Assembly (NCBI GenBank): GCA_023079485.1
Contig: CM041084.1
Coordinates: forward strand, 22,844,609-22,908,608
Reading direction: 5' to 3'
From: Archilochus colubris
Taxonomy: Eukaryota > Chordata > Aves > Apodiformes > Trochilidae
Length of the DNA stretch: 64,000 nt
The notes below the pieces were generated by a model, which was not told where the DNA came from, ran no database searches, and was given only the letters and a program-made list of their open reading frames with translations. Numbering within the stretch: position 1 is the stretch's first letter; the number at the start of each line of letters is the position of its first letter. Below, piece after piece: positions 24,173 through 35,685 of the stretch. The translations under genes and the position numbers were made by a program.

Positions 24173-27100
24173 TTGCCACCAAGTGGAAAAACAAAGCTGA
24201 TTTTCCTGCAAAGCCTCCAACATTAACCATAGGAAAATCTCTTCAGCAGCAAGTGTAGAGGCTCCGTTGTACCCAGTGGTAGGGCTGTCACTAAGGCCCT
24301 TAAAATGCCTTTTTCACATTACTCACTAACTAAAGACTTCCTGTGAAAACTCACCATAGCTATAGCTCAGCAGGAAAGCACTTAGGCCAAGAGCCTTAAT
24401 TTTTCACTGAAAGCCAAAAAGCACCCAGTGCAGTTTGTCTCAGTCATCTAGTGTTTTAGCACATTGTATGTGAGACAACCTACCCTCATCCTGGAGCTTC
24501 ATTATTTATTAACCAGGAAAGGAGCAAAGCTCCCCCTGGCTTGCTTCCCTGCTTCCCAGCTTAGCTGGGAGCAACTTTTCTTCCTGCGCCTACTGCTCAA
24601 AAAACATGTAAAAAACATCCCTTAAACCCTATGGCTCGGATCTGATTAATTCCTATAGCACCCTGCCCTTGGGGAGCAAGGTATTTGCTGCCTCTCACTT
24701 TTGCAGATGATCTCCCTGTGCTGCAGACCCCAACCACATGTGTGAGAAAGCTGGAAAATACATACACTTATTTTTTCTTTCTTCTGCAGTGCATGCTGCT
24801 TTTCAGATTCCTCTTTTCTTCCAGAAACACAGTGCAGCTAGAACTCAGTTTCCCACAATGCTTCCCAATGCCAGTGGGTAGATGCCAATTCATTAATTCC
24901 TAGTAAGTAACTTCCTCCTGACTGTTTGCCAGGTAAGTTTCCCTTTAAAAACCTTCAGCCTCCCAGATGTACAAACTTCACATGGGGAGGTCTCAGTGGT
25001 CTTGGAAGAAAAAAGATAAAGATTGAATGTTCCCTATTTTGCAGGTATCTGGCCCCTTCCATCATGAAAAGTTGTTTCTGCAGGGAATCCAGCAGGACAC
25101 CTTATATCCACAGCATGCCATCACCTCTCTTCCATTCCATTCTGGGCAAGTCACTCCATATCTTTCTCTTAAAAAGATTATTACCCTTTCTTACCCCAAA
25201 TACACAGTAGTTTTGCATTACAGCATTGATGCTGCAATACTGAAGCAACTTTTCAGTGAAGGTCCAATAGATTAAAAGGCTTCTCTTCTAGTTGCAAGGT
25301 GGAACAATGCCAATGAACAATCAGCCTGAGTGTCTTTGCACGTAAGTGTGCCAACAAGTCATGTTACAATACAGACTGAATGATATGAAATTACTTTTTT
25401 TTTCTGACAATATTTACCAAACCCATCTGTCCACAATGAAGTATCATGAAGGAACAGAAATTTCTCTTTTTTCTATATATACAATTACTTCTACATCAAT
25501 CTGTAGATTATAATATCTGGGAAAATCTATTATTAGCATAACATGCACTCATACAGCAGCATTTCTTTCTCCTGTGTTACTCAGTTGGAAATAAATTACC
25601 AGAGACTTGTATAGATTACCAAAACTAACTAGTTTATCAGCTTCACAGATGTTGTAACACACAAGGCACACTGAAAACCACTGCAGAATGCCAGCCTATA
25701 AATGATTTTCACTTTGAAAAAGCTATGTCGGCCATCTTATGCCTTTGGGGTTTATGAAAGATACTGCTTTTCCTCCATTTGGTTTAGAATCAGAAATGAT
25801 ACTACATGACATCCAAGTGTGAAAGTGCAGACACTGAGTATGCTCAGGACAGAATGCCCAGGAATGTGATTCTTGCTGTAAGATGTGTCAGTGTTTCAGG
25901 GGTCCCTTTTGCTTTTCAAAAGAGATGTATTAAAAAACCCAGTATATATCCTCCAGTCCAGATTAAAAGGAAAATCTGGTCTCGACAATTAAATGCCAAT
26001 ATGGAAATGGGTGTGGTTTGGGCCCAAGGCTTGTTTTCAGACATAACTCTCAATATTGAGACAGTGGTAATCTGTAAGAACAGGGAATGTCTGAAATTAA
26101 TTTTCACTACAAATTGTTCACCTGGAAGTCTGTCAACTGTGGTTTATTAACTCATATCCCAGTAGCGTGATGAGTTTAAACAGAATGCAAGGTTTTGGAG
26201 TATTTCATAAATTGGGTAGGTTTTTTTTTTAGTATCTGTATATGTGTCTGTGCTTAAAAAAATGCAAATTTCTGTTGTTATAGGTGTCCCACAAGTGAAC
26301 CATTTGCTTTTCTGTAATGTATTGTAATTGTCATTCACAACACCTCTTACTGGAAAGGAAACATAACATTTTAGGCAAACCTTGCAAATACTGTCAAGCA
26401 GTTCCTGTTAATGGTCCAAACCAGTTAATGTCAAGGTTACCTATCAGATCACAATGAGTCTTGTGAAAGATAGCAGGTACCTTTTAAAATATGAAAATTG
26501 TGTAGATGATGGATTGCTTCTGATTAATTGTTTTTTAACCTACTCTGAAAGTGATTTAACTTCCAAATGCTTTTATGTGTAAAAGGTTTTTATTTGACAT
26601 TTCCTATTTTATCAGTTATTTGAAAAAAAAATAAATGTAGAGGACAGAGCCATAAAAACATTTTTAAAATGTGGGAGTCCAAATGGAATCTACAGAGAAA
26701 GCTGAGAGCATGTGCTTAGCACAGCCAGTGGTGCCTCTACATTGCAGGGGCCTCTCAGCAGAAAAAAGTCTGCATCAATGCTAAGGCTCAGAAGACAAGT
26801 TAAGGATGATATTTTAGATTTCTCCATGAACCCACTACATTTATCATCAGAATTAAAATGAAAAAGATCCATTTGTTTAGCTTCTGCCCACCTATTGCAG
26901 GATGATCACCCAGTTCTTCTTTTGTCCATTACATTGAGACAAAGGGAATGAGAGCATTCTAGAATATATTTTCATAAATTCTTGTTTTGCAGGTGCTGAA
27001 GACTGCTGTGTTTGTATAAACTGACCACTGGAAGATTTTATTCCTCCTTGCTGAGATACTCCTAGCCTTAAATTAGCACACTTCCATTCAGACTCTGCCT

Positions 27101-27254
27101 GAAGGACACAGCAGTCTCCGTGTCAGCCTCTACATCAAGTTTTCAACCCCTTCTCTTGGCTGTTGAGTAAGAGGAATATAAATGATCCTGGATCAGACCT
27201 GGAACTTATCTAACCCAAAGTTTCACTTCTGGTGCTGCCTATACCAAAAAGCTT
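24173..27254. other. AT-rich non-coding stretch, no gene seen
   Basis: No gene, RNA or clear interspersed repeat was recognised on either strand. There are short homopolymer T and A runs (for example near 25397 and 26222). ORFs are short and unrecognised. Confidence 0.55.
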
Positions 27255-27720
27255 TAAATAAAGATTCAAAATGTACTGGGTTGTATTAGAAGAATTTGAG
27301 CCAGGGGAAGTGGTCATGGGTCAGTGTTCAGCACTGATGAGATCACATCTGGAATACTGTGTCCCATTTTGAGATTCTCAATATGAGAAAGACATGGATA
27401 AACTGGAGTGAACCTGGTGTATGGCTACCCAGATGGCCAGAGGGCTAGAGTTCAGGGTGCAAGAAGACCCTGAGAGTACAAGGATCTGTTCTTTGTTCCA
27501 AAAGGCTAAAGGTGATTTGATTGCTGTTCCAGCTGAGCAATGGAAAGGTACAGAGGGCACAGAGGACATGGACAAAAGAGGCTCATGCTTTTCCCACTGA
27601 AAGGATAAATTTCAATGGAAAAAAATTGCAGCAAAGGAAATTCTCACTGACTACAAGGTGTCACCCAATGCTATTGGACACCCCAGGGAGATGCAGGTTC
27701 GTTTAAGGATCCCTGGTAGA
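27255..27720 (+). mobile_element. Old CR1 LINE fragment (3' region)
   Basis: The plus strand follows the order of the CR1 3' coding end as I know it. It has a CAGTGTTCAGCACTGATGAG / CACATCTGGAATACTGTGTCC block (27322-27365), GATGGCCAGAGGGCTAGAG (27433-27451) and a TGATTTGATTGCTGTTC block (27511-27527). These are followed by CTCATGCTTTTCCCACTGA and GCAGCAAAGGAAATTCTCAC with an ACTACAAGG end. Several indels and stops show it is long dead. The part 27255-27300 and the 3' limit are approximate. Confidence 0.75.
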
Positions 27721-28589
27721 ATGAAAAATGGCCACAGGGTGTAATATACTTAAAGCCTTATTATTATATAAAGATTTTAGCAGTCAGCATAGATTACTGA
27801 CACACAGAATTTCTAGCAATTAGCATAGCTTTCCTATTGCCTAAAATGTCAGTTACCTGGACATTTCAGACACTTGGACCCTCTGTGGATTGAGTCAAGT
27901 TCTCAATAATCAGCACACAATACAATAATCACAATCTAGACTCTGACTTTTAAAAGTACAGGAGTCACTCACTGAGTCCTCAGAGGAAGGAGAACAAAGG
28001 AGGGTGTGTCTTCGTCCTCTAAACTGCAGTGAGAATGCTCTCCCTTCTCTCTCCATCAAGGTCAGAGCATCCCCTGTATCACACCAGAAAACATAAAGGC
28101 CTTAGCAGCCTGTGTGGATCCTGTTTAAAAACATTTTGGGTATGCTTCTCAGTTTGGGAGTTTGGTCTTTACCATTTCCCTAAGTTAGTGTATTCCAAAG
28201 AGACTGCCAGACAATCAATATGCAAGAATTTTTGCTGCAGGAGACAGCAAACTGCAGATGATTAATGATCTTTATCTCTTCTACTCCATTGCCACCTGAC
28301 TGCTTGTTGCTTTCTCTTTGACCTAATGGCAATGGCCACAGCATACACCAGGCCTTAGCATGAGCTCTGTGTTAGCCAAAATGTGAGCAAGAGTTGAGTG
28401 CACAGTCATAGGAGGCATCCCTGACCACCATAGGAGGCATCCCTGACCACCAGCAAATCATGGGTTTTGTCATCACACACCTGATGTGCTGTTACTCTGC
28501 CCTGGTCCACAACATGTGTCACCAGATGCACCAGGTGTCAGGACCAGGCGTAGAATGTGGGCAAAAAAACATCACTGTGAACAGTAAGC
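27721..28589. other. Non-coding stretch between two CR1 pieces
   Basis: I see no CR1 similarity in most of this stretch. It may separate two independent insertions, or be later DNA inserted into one. It contains the 22-bp tandem duplication at 28407-28450. No gene was recognised. Confidence 0.5.
28407..28450. repeat. Exact tandem duplication of a 22-bp unit
   Basis: The unit beginning CATAGGAGGC and ending CCCTGACCAC is present at 28407-28428 and again without any change at 28429-28450. Two perfect copies imply a recent duplication, which may be polymorphic. Confidence 0.95.
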
Positions 28590-28738
28590 TCTCTGTAGAT
28601 GCTGTGGGATGTCCTTCTTGGTGACACTTGAACCCAACTGGAAATGATACTGGCAACTTGCTCTAATTTCAAAATCGTACTCTGAACTGAAGAGTTGGGC
28701 CAAAAGTCACTTCCAACTGATATTATTCCATGATTTCC
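28590..28738 (+). mobile_element. CR1 LINE 3' end fragment
   Basis: Plus-strand order fits the CR1 3' untranslated end. CTCTGTAGATGCTGTGGGAT-type sequence corresponds to the 'gaggctgtggag' segment, then GACACTTGAACCCAACTGGA, then GGCAACTTGCTCTAA. AGTTGGGCCAAAAGTCACTT follows, and the copy ends CCAACTGATATTATTCCATGATT, split here as CCAACTGATATT and ATTCCATGATT, in place of the usual ATTCTATGATT. It is diverged and 5'-truncated, and could be the 3' end of the same ancient insertion as 27255-27720. Confidence 0.75.
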
Positions 28739-31700
28739 CAGTCCCAAGTGAATTTTTCATTTAATTTTAATGGCTTTTTAATTTCAGTGCTATGGCAGCT
28801 GTAGTAGCTCCTTTTGCCCTCATCCTCCTTCAAAGAATCAACGTCTTATTCCTAAGATGTTGATTCCTTTTTTATTTTTTCTTTCTTTTTTTTTTTTTTT
28901 TTCTGATAAGGAAGGCAGCAAGAATGATTTGGCTACCTTGATAGAAATTCACAGACTTCCTGCCTTTAAAAAAAAATTATTTCCTGTTACTTGTTTTCTC
29001 CTGTCAAACTTGTTTGCATCTTTCTTGTTTTCCAGAACATACCATTGTCTCTAGCCACGTAAGCCCCTTTCTTTGAATTGCTGTTCCATATTCTGAAGCC
29101 ACCTGAACCATCAGTACTGCAGTTTAATCACAGAAGAGGTCAGGATATTTCCTCTTGCTTTCCTCTCTGTTTAGTGATGATTTCTACTACTCTGATATAC
29201 TTCTCTGAGAGCATTTAACACCTATTCTGGAAACCTGCTTTTACCTACTTTTCATTATAGGTGAGATGGTATGAGAGCCAAAAAAGGCCTTGTAAGCACT
29301 GCTCAGCAGTAACTAAAGCATCTCTATTATCAACACTGTTCGCAACACAAATACAAATCCAAAACGTAGCCCCATAGTAGCTACTTTGACAAAAATTAAC
29401 TCTATCTCAGCCAAAACCAACACATCCCCTATACTACTTTTCAACTTTTCAGTCAGTCTAACACATACATAGCATGTGTTTGGTCTTTTAATTTGGTTTT
29501 GGGTTTGTGCAGGAATATGCATATCCTAGAGCAAGCCCCTATTCCCAGTACAAGGGTGAAAAATGTCATAAAATCCATTACAACTTTCATGTTTGGTTTG
29601 GTTTGGTTTTCCTTTCACATTGCTGTTCCTTCTATCTCTAGGACTGAGCTTTTAAGAATATAGCCACTCTCCTTGAAGAGCTGTAGCTTCAAAATCTTCT
29701 CTTCACCTCTCTGTCTCTCATATAACATTGATTCTTCCATGATTCAATTGCTTCCTACAGTCAGAAGTAACCATGTCACCTTGACCATGGTGCAATGATT
29801 TCCCTCCCCATTCTAGCCCCAAATGGATCCTCACATTGCATCTCTCTGCTACATCTCTGACAGCAAAGGGAAACAAACCCTTATCCCAAGGAAGGGATGA
29901 TGCTCTTCTACCAACAGCCAGGACAACACACCAGAAATAAACAAGCAAGAAGAGGCACTTTCATCATCTCCTTGCATTAGATGATGTCTGCCCTTGAATC
30001 ACTTCTCCCTCCATTTTTCTTCATTCTGGAAGCTGAATCATTACCAAAATTTTCTGAGTTCACAGAAGATCAAGGCTGTATTGCTTGCCAGAGTACCCAG
30101 TGTTGAGGGACATGTGACATGTCTGAGTTATTATAGCATATTTACTGTGGGTTGAACCTTCAGATGAAAGGATACTGATGTCCATACAGCAGAAAGGGCC
30201 ACTGCCTTTGGTCTTGGGTAACCTATGGAGCAGTCATAAATAAATCAGTCTCTTAAACTTCTTGTGAAAATTTTACTTTCATTGTTTTTCTTTAGACTTC
30301 CTCTTTTTATGTGTAATTATAATCTGATTCATTTGAAGATTTCTTCTTTTGCAAATCTGAATAGCTGGATTAGTTGGTCTAGTGAAAAAATATTTGAACT
30401 GTCTACATAGGTATAACAATACAAGTATATTCATGTAGCTGAAACACATAACATTTACAGACAGCTGGAGACAGTCCAAGTTACAGAATTCACATCCAAA
30501 ATGGACTCGGTCCTGAATTTGGGGGTTTCATGTAGGATTTATTACCTGGAATATTTGGGGGAAAGGGCTCCTCATAGAGAGGGCTTATCAAGATCAGCAG
30601 TTGCACATGATTTTTTTTTTCTTTCAGAGTAATGTCTGTCAGCAAATAATTCATCATAATAGATTTGTTTGGAAAAATTACCCTTTCATTTTCCTCCACA
30701 GACATATTATTTATATTGCCTCAGACAGGAATATATCCACTAACTGCAACTGTTAAACAAATACAATTGCAAATACCTAAACAAAACTTAACTCAAAATT
30801 GTTTCTAACTCTGCATCAGATAACTTTGTTTCATCCCAAACTGGCAGCATGGTTTTCAATTATGCACCTCAAGTTGCATTCCTTAAACAGTTGTTTATAT
30901 TTCTCTTTATATGTAATCTTGGTTTCTGAGAAAATGTACAGAACTTAAGAAAAGTCCAGTTTAACTGCTTGAGATTGACCAAGAAATAATGTTTACTTCA
31001 TTCACTTATATTCACTGCTTAGTAGAAGACCTCAGAGGGATTTTGCAACAAGAAAAATACTTCCATTTCTTCTTTAGACTTCATCTCATATGTGGCATCA
31101 CATCAGTGCTTTTTCAGAGAATGAATATTACAATCAAAACATCTTCTCACTGGAGAAAAATGTTTTCTCAGAAAAATCCCAAGCAGGGTAAGGAAGGTCA
31201 TTTACTGGGTGTAAATATCCATAAGAGATAAAAATATATCTTTTTTTTTTTTCAGTTGGAACATTGATAGTAGTTTTCACTAAAAATATATGTATTTTCC
31301 ACACAGCATGTATTTTAGTTCACTGAGTGCAGCGTGGTAATGCTGAAACCCCATGATAGTCCTGACTGATGGTGTTTGAATAGAGGAAAACACATCATCT
31401 GTCAAAGTCAAATCTATCATGCCTTTTACTATATTTTATAGCTGGCTCTTATTCAACAAATAATCCAAAACATGCACCAAGAGAAACTGGGAGCCAGCAT
31501 CATGAAATATGAGCTATCTTCAAGAGAGGTTTTAGAATACTATTTTCAGTTATCCCATGTCAGTGATTGATTGCTTGTTATTGCCTATGTGACTAATGAT
31601 AAGCATGATGAGTTGACACACAATTTCACACTACTTACAGCTTGCATTGCTTGTTTTGCCACTCAGAGATATCTCTGCTTATTGTACCACTCACACAATA

Positions 31701-32735
31701 ATTTATTTGCAGCACATAGTAGTAGACTTAAAAGCAGACATTCCAGACAATTATTCTTTTTAGTGATAAGTCAAGGTTCTTTCATTTGATCCAAAATAAT
31801 TTCCTTGCTCAGAAATGATATATATATGACCTGACCTACAGCATACCAAGTCAGACAGCTGAATGATGCAATGCAGACAATGGAGCCTACACATGCATTT
31901 GTATAGAAAAAGCTACACTAACACAAAAAGAGTTAAAGGCAACAATATTTAAGACCTTGATTTCTATTCCTTAATTTGCTGCACTGTTCTCCCCAGCTAA
32001 TGTAGCAGAAAGTGTTCTTCACTGAGTTTTCCAAGTAAGCAGCTGGCATAAAATGTATCTGAGTCGAGTATACATTTATATAGTTATTATATTCATATAT
32101 TACTTCAACCCCCTCATATTTAAGGCAACTGATACTTAAATGCTGATCATGTATTAATAAAAGAGTCATATGCAAGACCTAGATGGTAGTTATTTTAGCT
32201 GGAGCTGGTGAAATAATGACTATGGTATAAAAACCTGTTGGGGCACTGTACTTTAAGAAAAATATAGACAAATAAGACACAACCAGGAAAATATAAATAA
32301 GAGATTTAGAAAGTATGACTTCTGAGGGATGATTAATATAATTTTGTCTTACTAGTCTTAGAGGACCATGAGAAGCACGGGAACAGTCTTCCAAGAAGAC
32401 AACTCCTCTCCAAGTGCAGAAGGGGCAGGACCAAAACAAATAATTTTATTTTGTTGTCAAAAAGATAAAAATTAGAGGCAATGGAAAAATTTTTATATTA
32501 CAGAAGCAGGCAGTCATTGTAAAATAAAAAACTGGAAGGTGATAGCATCTGTTTTCTGGAGGTTCCTTAAGGGAAAAATAAAAAAGACAAGTCACTCATC
32601 AGTAAATCGTAAATGCCATGACTATGCAGCAGGTTGGAGTAGGTCATCTCAGTCAATGATGTTAACACTGTGTGTGTCAGTGTAGCCCAGTATAGCCAGA
32701 GCACTCATCAAAGGAGTCCAGAGAGAGCATCAGTG
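28739..32735. other. AT-rich non-coding stretch, no gene seen
   Basis: No supported gene. It contains a T16 run at 28887-28902, a (GTTTG)3-type repeat at 29591-29607 and T-rich tracts near 30610 and 31242. ORFs are short and unrecognised. Confidence 0.55.
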
Positions 32736-33130
32736 TCAGCCCAGTTCGGGTAAAAGAGGTAGGAGAGGCTGTGCCAGGCCATACCTGAAGCCTACCCTAC
32801 ACCACATCCCACCTCCAGACACAGCTGTGACATGTAAGAGCTGGAGAACTGCCTCCATGTCCTCAGGGCACAGACAGGACTGACTTTCCCTGCCCAGCCT
32901 TCTGGGGACCCTGACCCACAGCCTAGGATCCCATGTCAGCCCCCCAGGGCCTTCAGTTCCTTCCCCAGTGATGCTGCAGCAGGGTGCAGTGATGCTCCAG
33001 CTCCCCACAGCCCTGCCCTGCCCAGCCACGAGCCCCACTGATCCCTGGCAGCCTCTGATCCACACAGTGCCCTGACATGAGCATGCAATGGTGGCACTTC
33101 CCCAGACCACTTCTTCAGCTTCCAAGTATT
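32736..33130. other. GC-rich, CpG-poor block with a 129-codon minus-strand ORF
   Basis: This roughly 400-bp block is distinctly richer in GC than its surroundings, with many CCC/CAGCC words and very few CpGs. The minus strand is open for 129 codons (33125-32736), but the predicted peptide has low-complexity Gly/Val/Leu stretches and no domain I recognise. GC-rich sequence has fewer stops, so openness is weak evidence. It directly precedes a CR1 copy, so part of it could be a more 5' portion of that or another element. Confidence 0.45.
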
Positions 33131-33229
33131 TTATGTCTCAAAGGCTTTTTTTGAACAGCCCTGGAGCCGCAGAGCTGGGAAGAAAGAACAGAGGTACTTG
33201 GAGAGGATGAGACCTTTGGGAGGCAGCAG

Positions 33230-33770
33230 CTAAATATTTGTAAGTTATGATTGATTACAGGCTAAACATGAGGCCTCTGTAGAATGCGACATCCAAAGAG
33301 CTCCCTGAGCCCTGGATAAAGAAAAAAAAAGAGCTAGGAGTGAGGAAATTGTTCTGCCTTTATGGGCAGCTCTGGCAAGATCAGTTATGAAATATCCAGT
33401 TCAGTTCTGGTATCTACATAAGAAAAGGGGTGTTGAAACTTGGACATGTTACAAAGAGAAGCCACAAAAACAACTCAAGGCTTAAACAAATATCATAGTG
33501 AGAATGTTTTAAAGATGTCCATCTCTTGGGCTTGTTGAAAGAAAGATGCAGGAGTTACCTGACACTATTCTTTAAGTACTCACCAGATGTGAATAATGCA
33601 CTCCTTTGCCCACTGAAGAAAAATGGATCAAACACCAATGGCTGAAACAGAACTAGGAAGAAGAAACAAATGTTAAAAGCTGTGGGTAATTACTCCTTGG
33701 AAAAAGCTTTTAAGAATAATGAAGAATTCTCCATTTCTTGGTATCTGAAAATCAAAAACGAGAGCCTTTC
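33230..33770 (+). mobile_element. Old CR1 LINE fragment (longest in the window)
   Basis: The order of CR1-like blocks on the plus strand is GGCTAAACATGAGGCCTCTG (33259-33278), then GTGAGGAAATTGTTCTGCC (33341-33359). GGGCAGCTCTGGCAAGATCA and CCAGTTCAGTTCTGGT (33397-33412) follow. Further on come ACAAAGAGAAGCCAC and finally ATGGATCAAACACCAATGGC with AGAACTAGGAAGAAGAAAC (about 33622-33667). These match the CR1 reverse-transcriptase 3' end and adjoining UTR in order. It is heavily diverged with frameshifts, consistent with one of the older CR1 lineages. Confidence 0.75.
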
Positions 33771-35533
33771 TACAAAATAAACACAGGTAGACAAAATCCT
33801 TACTGAAGGTCTATTTGGATGAAATTCTGCATTTGAGTTATAAAATCTTTCAAAGTATTAAACTTGTTGGCCTTAATTTCTGCATCTCTCTATAGGCAGC
33901 AGCCCATAAGTAATATTTTTCAATTCCTTTATTGGCACTTCAACTGCAGAAAAATCTTGATCAAATTTAAAAACATGACAGAAAATGCTACTGAAGGGAA
34001 AAAACATTAAATCTACTTGTTTAAGTAATTTATATACCACGATTGCAACTAGTTCTCAAAGGCAAATTTCCGATATCTTTGTCTCACATCAAATGACCAA
34101 CTTTTTAGTTTAGGAAAGGTTATAACAAGTCCTCCCATATATAATTCATAATTCTGAACTCCCTTAATTGGCATCTGTGTAGAAAAGAAATCTCTGCAGA
34201 CATATCAGGCAGACATATGTGACACTCTTCCACACTGTCTGTGTTTCCCCTAATGCACCTAAAGCCAGTCCAGATGGAGTGCTGGAAGCTCTTCACTTTT
34301 CTAATTGAGCAGCCTTTCTCTCCCTTTGATATAGCTTGTCATACCGTGAGGAATGCAGCAGCAGCTTTTTCTGAAATCAGTCACTAGGAGACATCCAGGG
34401 TCAGCAGAAAAAGCTCAGCCTCACATTTCTCTCACTAGATGTAAGGATTTCTACAGGCAGCTGGGAAAAACTGGAAAAACTGAATTTAGTTTACCTTCTC
34501 TTGGTTGTTTGACTACCAAGTGTGCAGGGTGGTGCGAGCTGTTAGCAAAGTGAATAGTGAGGGGATACTGGACAGGATCAGGCAGCTCATAGCAGACCCC
34601 TCCACAGCATCACTAGTGTTATCCTCCCCTCTGATTTTGACCTAAAGAAGGTGCTCAGACACTTCTCTGCTCTTGCACTAGAGCTCTGTGCTGGAGAAAA
34701 GCTCCTTCTATGAAGCAAAAGCTTCCCTTTTCTTCTCTGCCTACCCTTTCCAAACATCCTCCACGCACCCATAGCAGTGATACTTTGCTATCCACACCCC
34801 AGCCATAAGACTCCAAATGTTTCAAAATGTCCAGTGAAACAAAGGTGTGATAATAAACATCAGCATCATTTACAGATAACTTTTTCCTAAGGAGAAGAGA
34901 AGATACTCAGTAGAACCAGAAAGGTGTTTTGGTTATCTTGAAAGCACATGCAAACAGAAGTAGGCTAAGAGTACATGGAAGGGTTAACTATCTATTTTTT
35001 GCAAGCTATTTATGAACTGAACATAAAAGAGAAGGAGATCCCAAACAGAAGAGCATGTTAATTCAGTTCATATAATTTTTTTTATATGAGTGATCAGGCT
35101 GAGAAAATAATGCAATATTCTTATTAAATTCTGGCATATTTATCTTATGTTCTGTTCTGAGGAAGATGTCCATGTTAATTTCCATTATTATTTAATTGCA
35201 ATCTAATCCATACATGTTCAACAAGTAAATTAATCTTCTGACTCTGCTGTATGTGGATGGAAAATACCTTTGATGATATAGTAGGGAAGTAGCAATTTAT
35301 AAAGTGTCTGCATTTCCAAGGTGATTCTTTGATAAAGTGCACACGCACACTGCTAATCTCAAGCCTTTTAACAAAAGAAATGGACTCATTAGAGAAGTAT
35401 TTCCAAAAACATTGCTGAAAACTTTACCCAGATTCTTTGTTGTCTTTTTCCTCCATACTAGTCTCACCCTCATTGATTATTTATTTATTATAAAAGAAGA
35501 GAGAAGGGGCAAAGAAAATCAAAGTATTTATCA
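33771..35533. other. Non-coding stretch, no gene seen
   Basis: AT-rich, unique-looking sequence between two CR1 fragments. No gene, RNA or repeat family was recognised. Confidence 0.55.
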
Positions 35534-35685
35534 TTGAATCATATACTGGTTTGAGTTGGAAGGAACCATAAAAATCATCTAGTTCCAACCCCCTGCATGA
35601 GTAGGGACACCTTATTAATAGGGCAGGTTGCTCAAAGCCCCATCCATCCTGGTCTTGAACATTTCCAGGGAGGGAGCATGTAAAA
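35534..35685 (-). mobile_element. CR1 LINE 3' end fragment
   Basis: This is a good match to the reverse complement of the bird CR1 3' end. It has TTGAATCATATACTGG, GAGTTGGAAGGAACCATAAA, AATCATCTAGTTCCAACCCC and TGCATGAGTAGGGACACC. After these come GGTTGCTCAAAGCCCCATCC and TGGTCTTGAACATTTCCAGG. The similarity fades after about 35685. It is one of the better-preserved CR1 tails in the window, and is 5'-truncated and non-coding. Confidence 0.9.
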
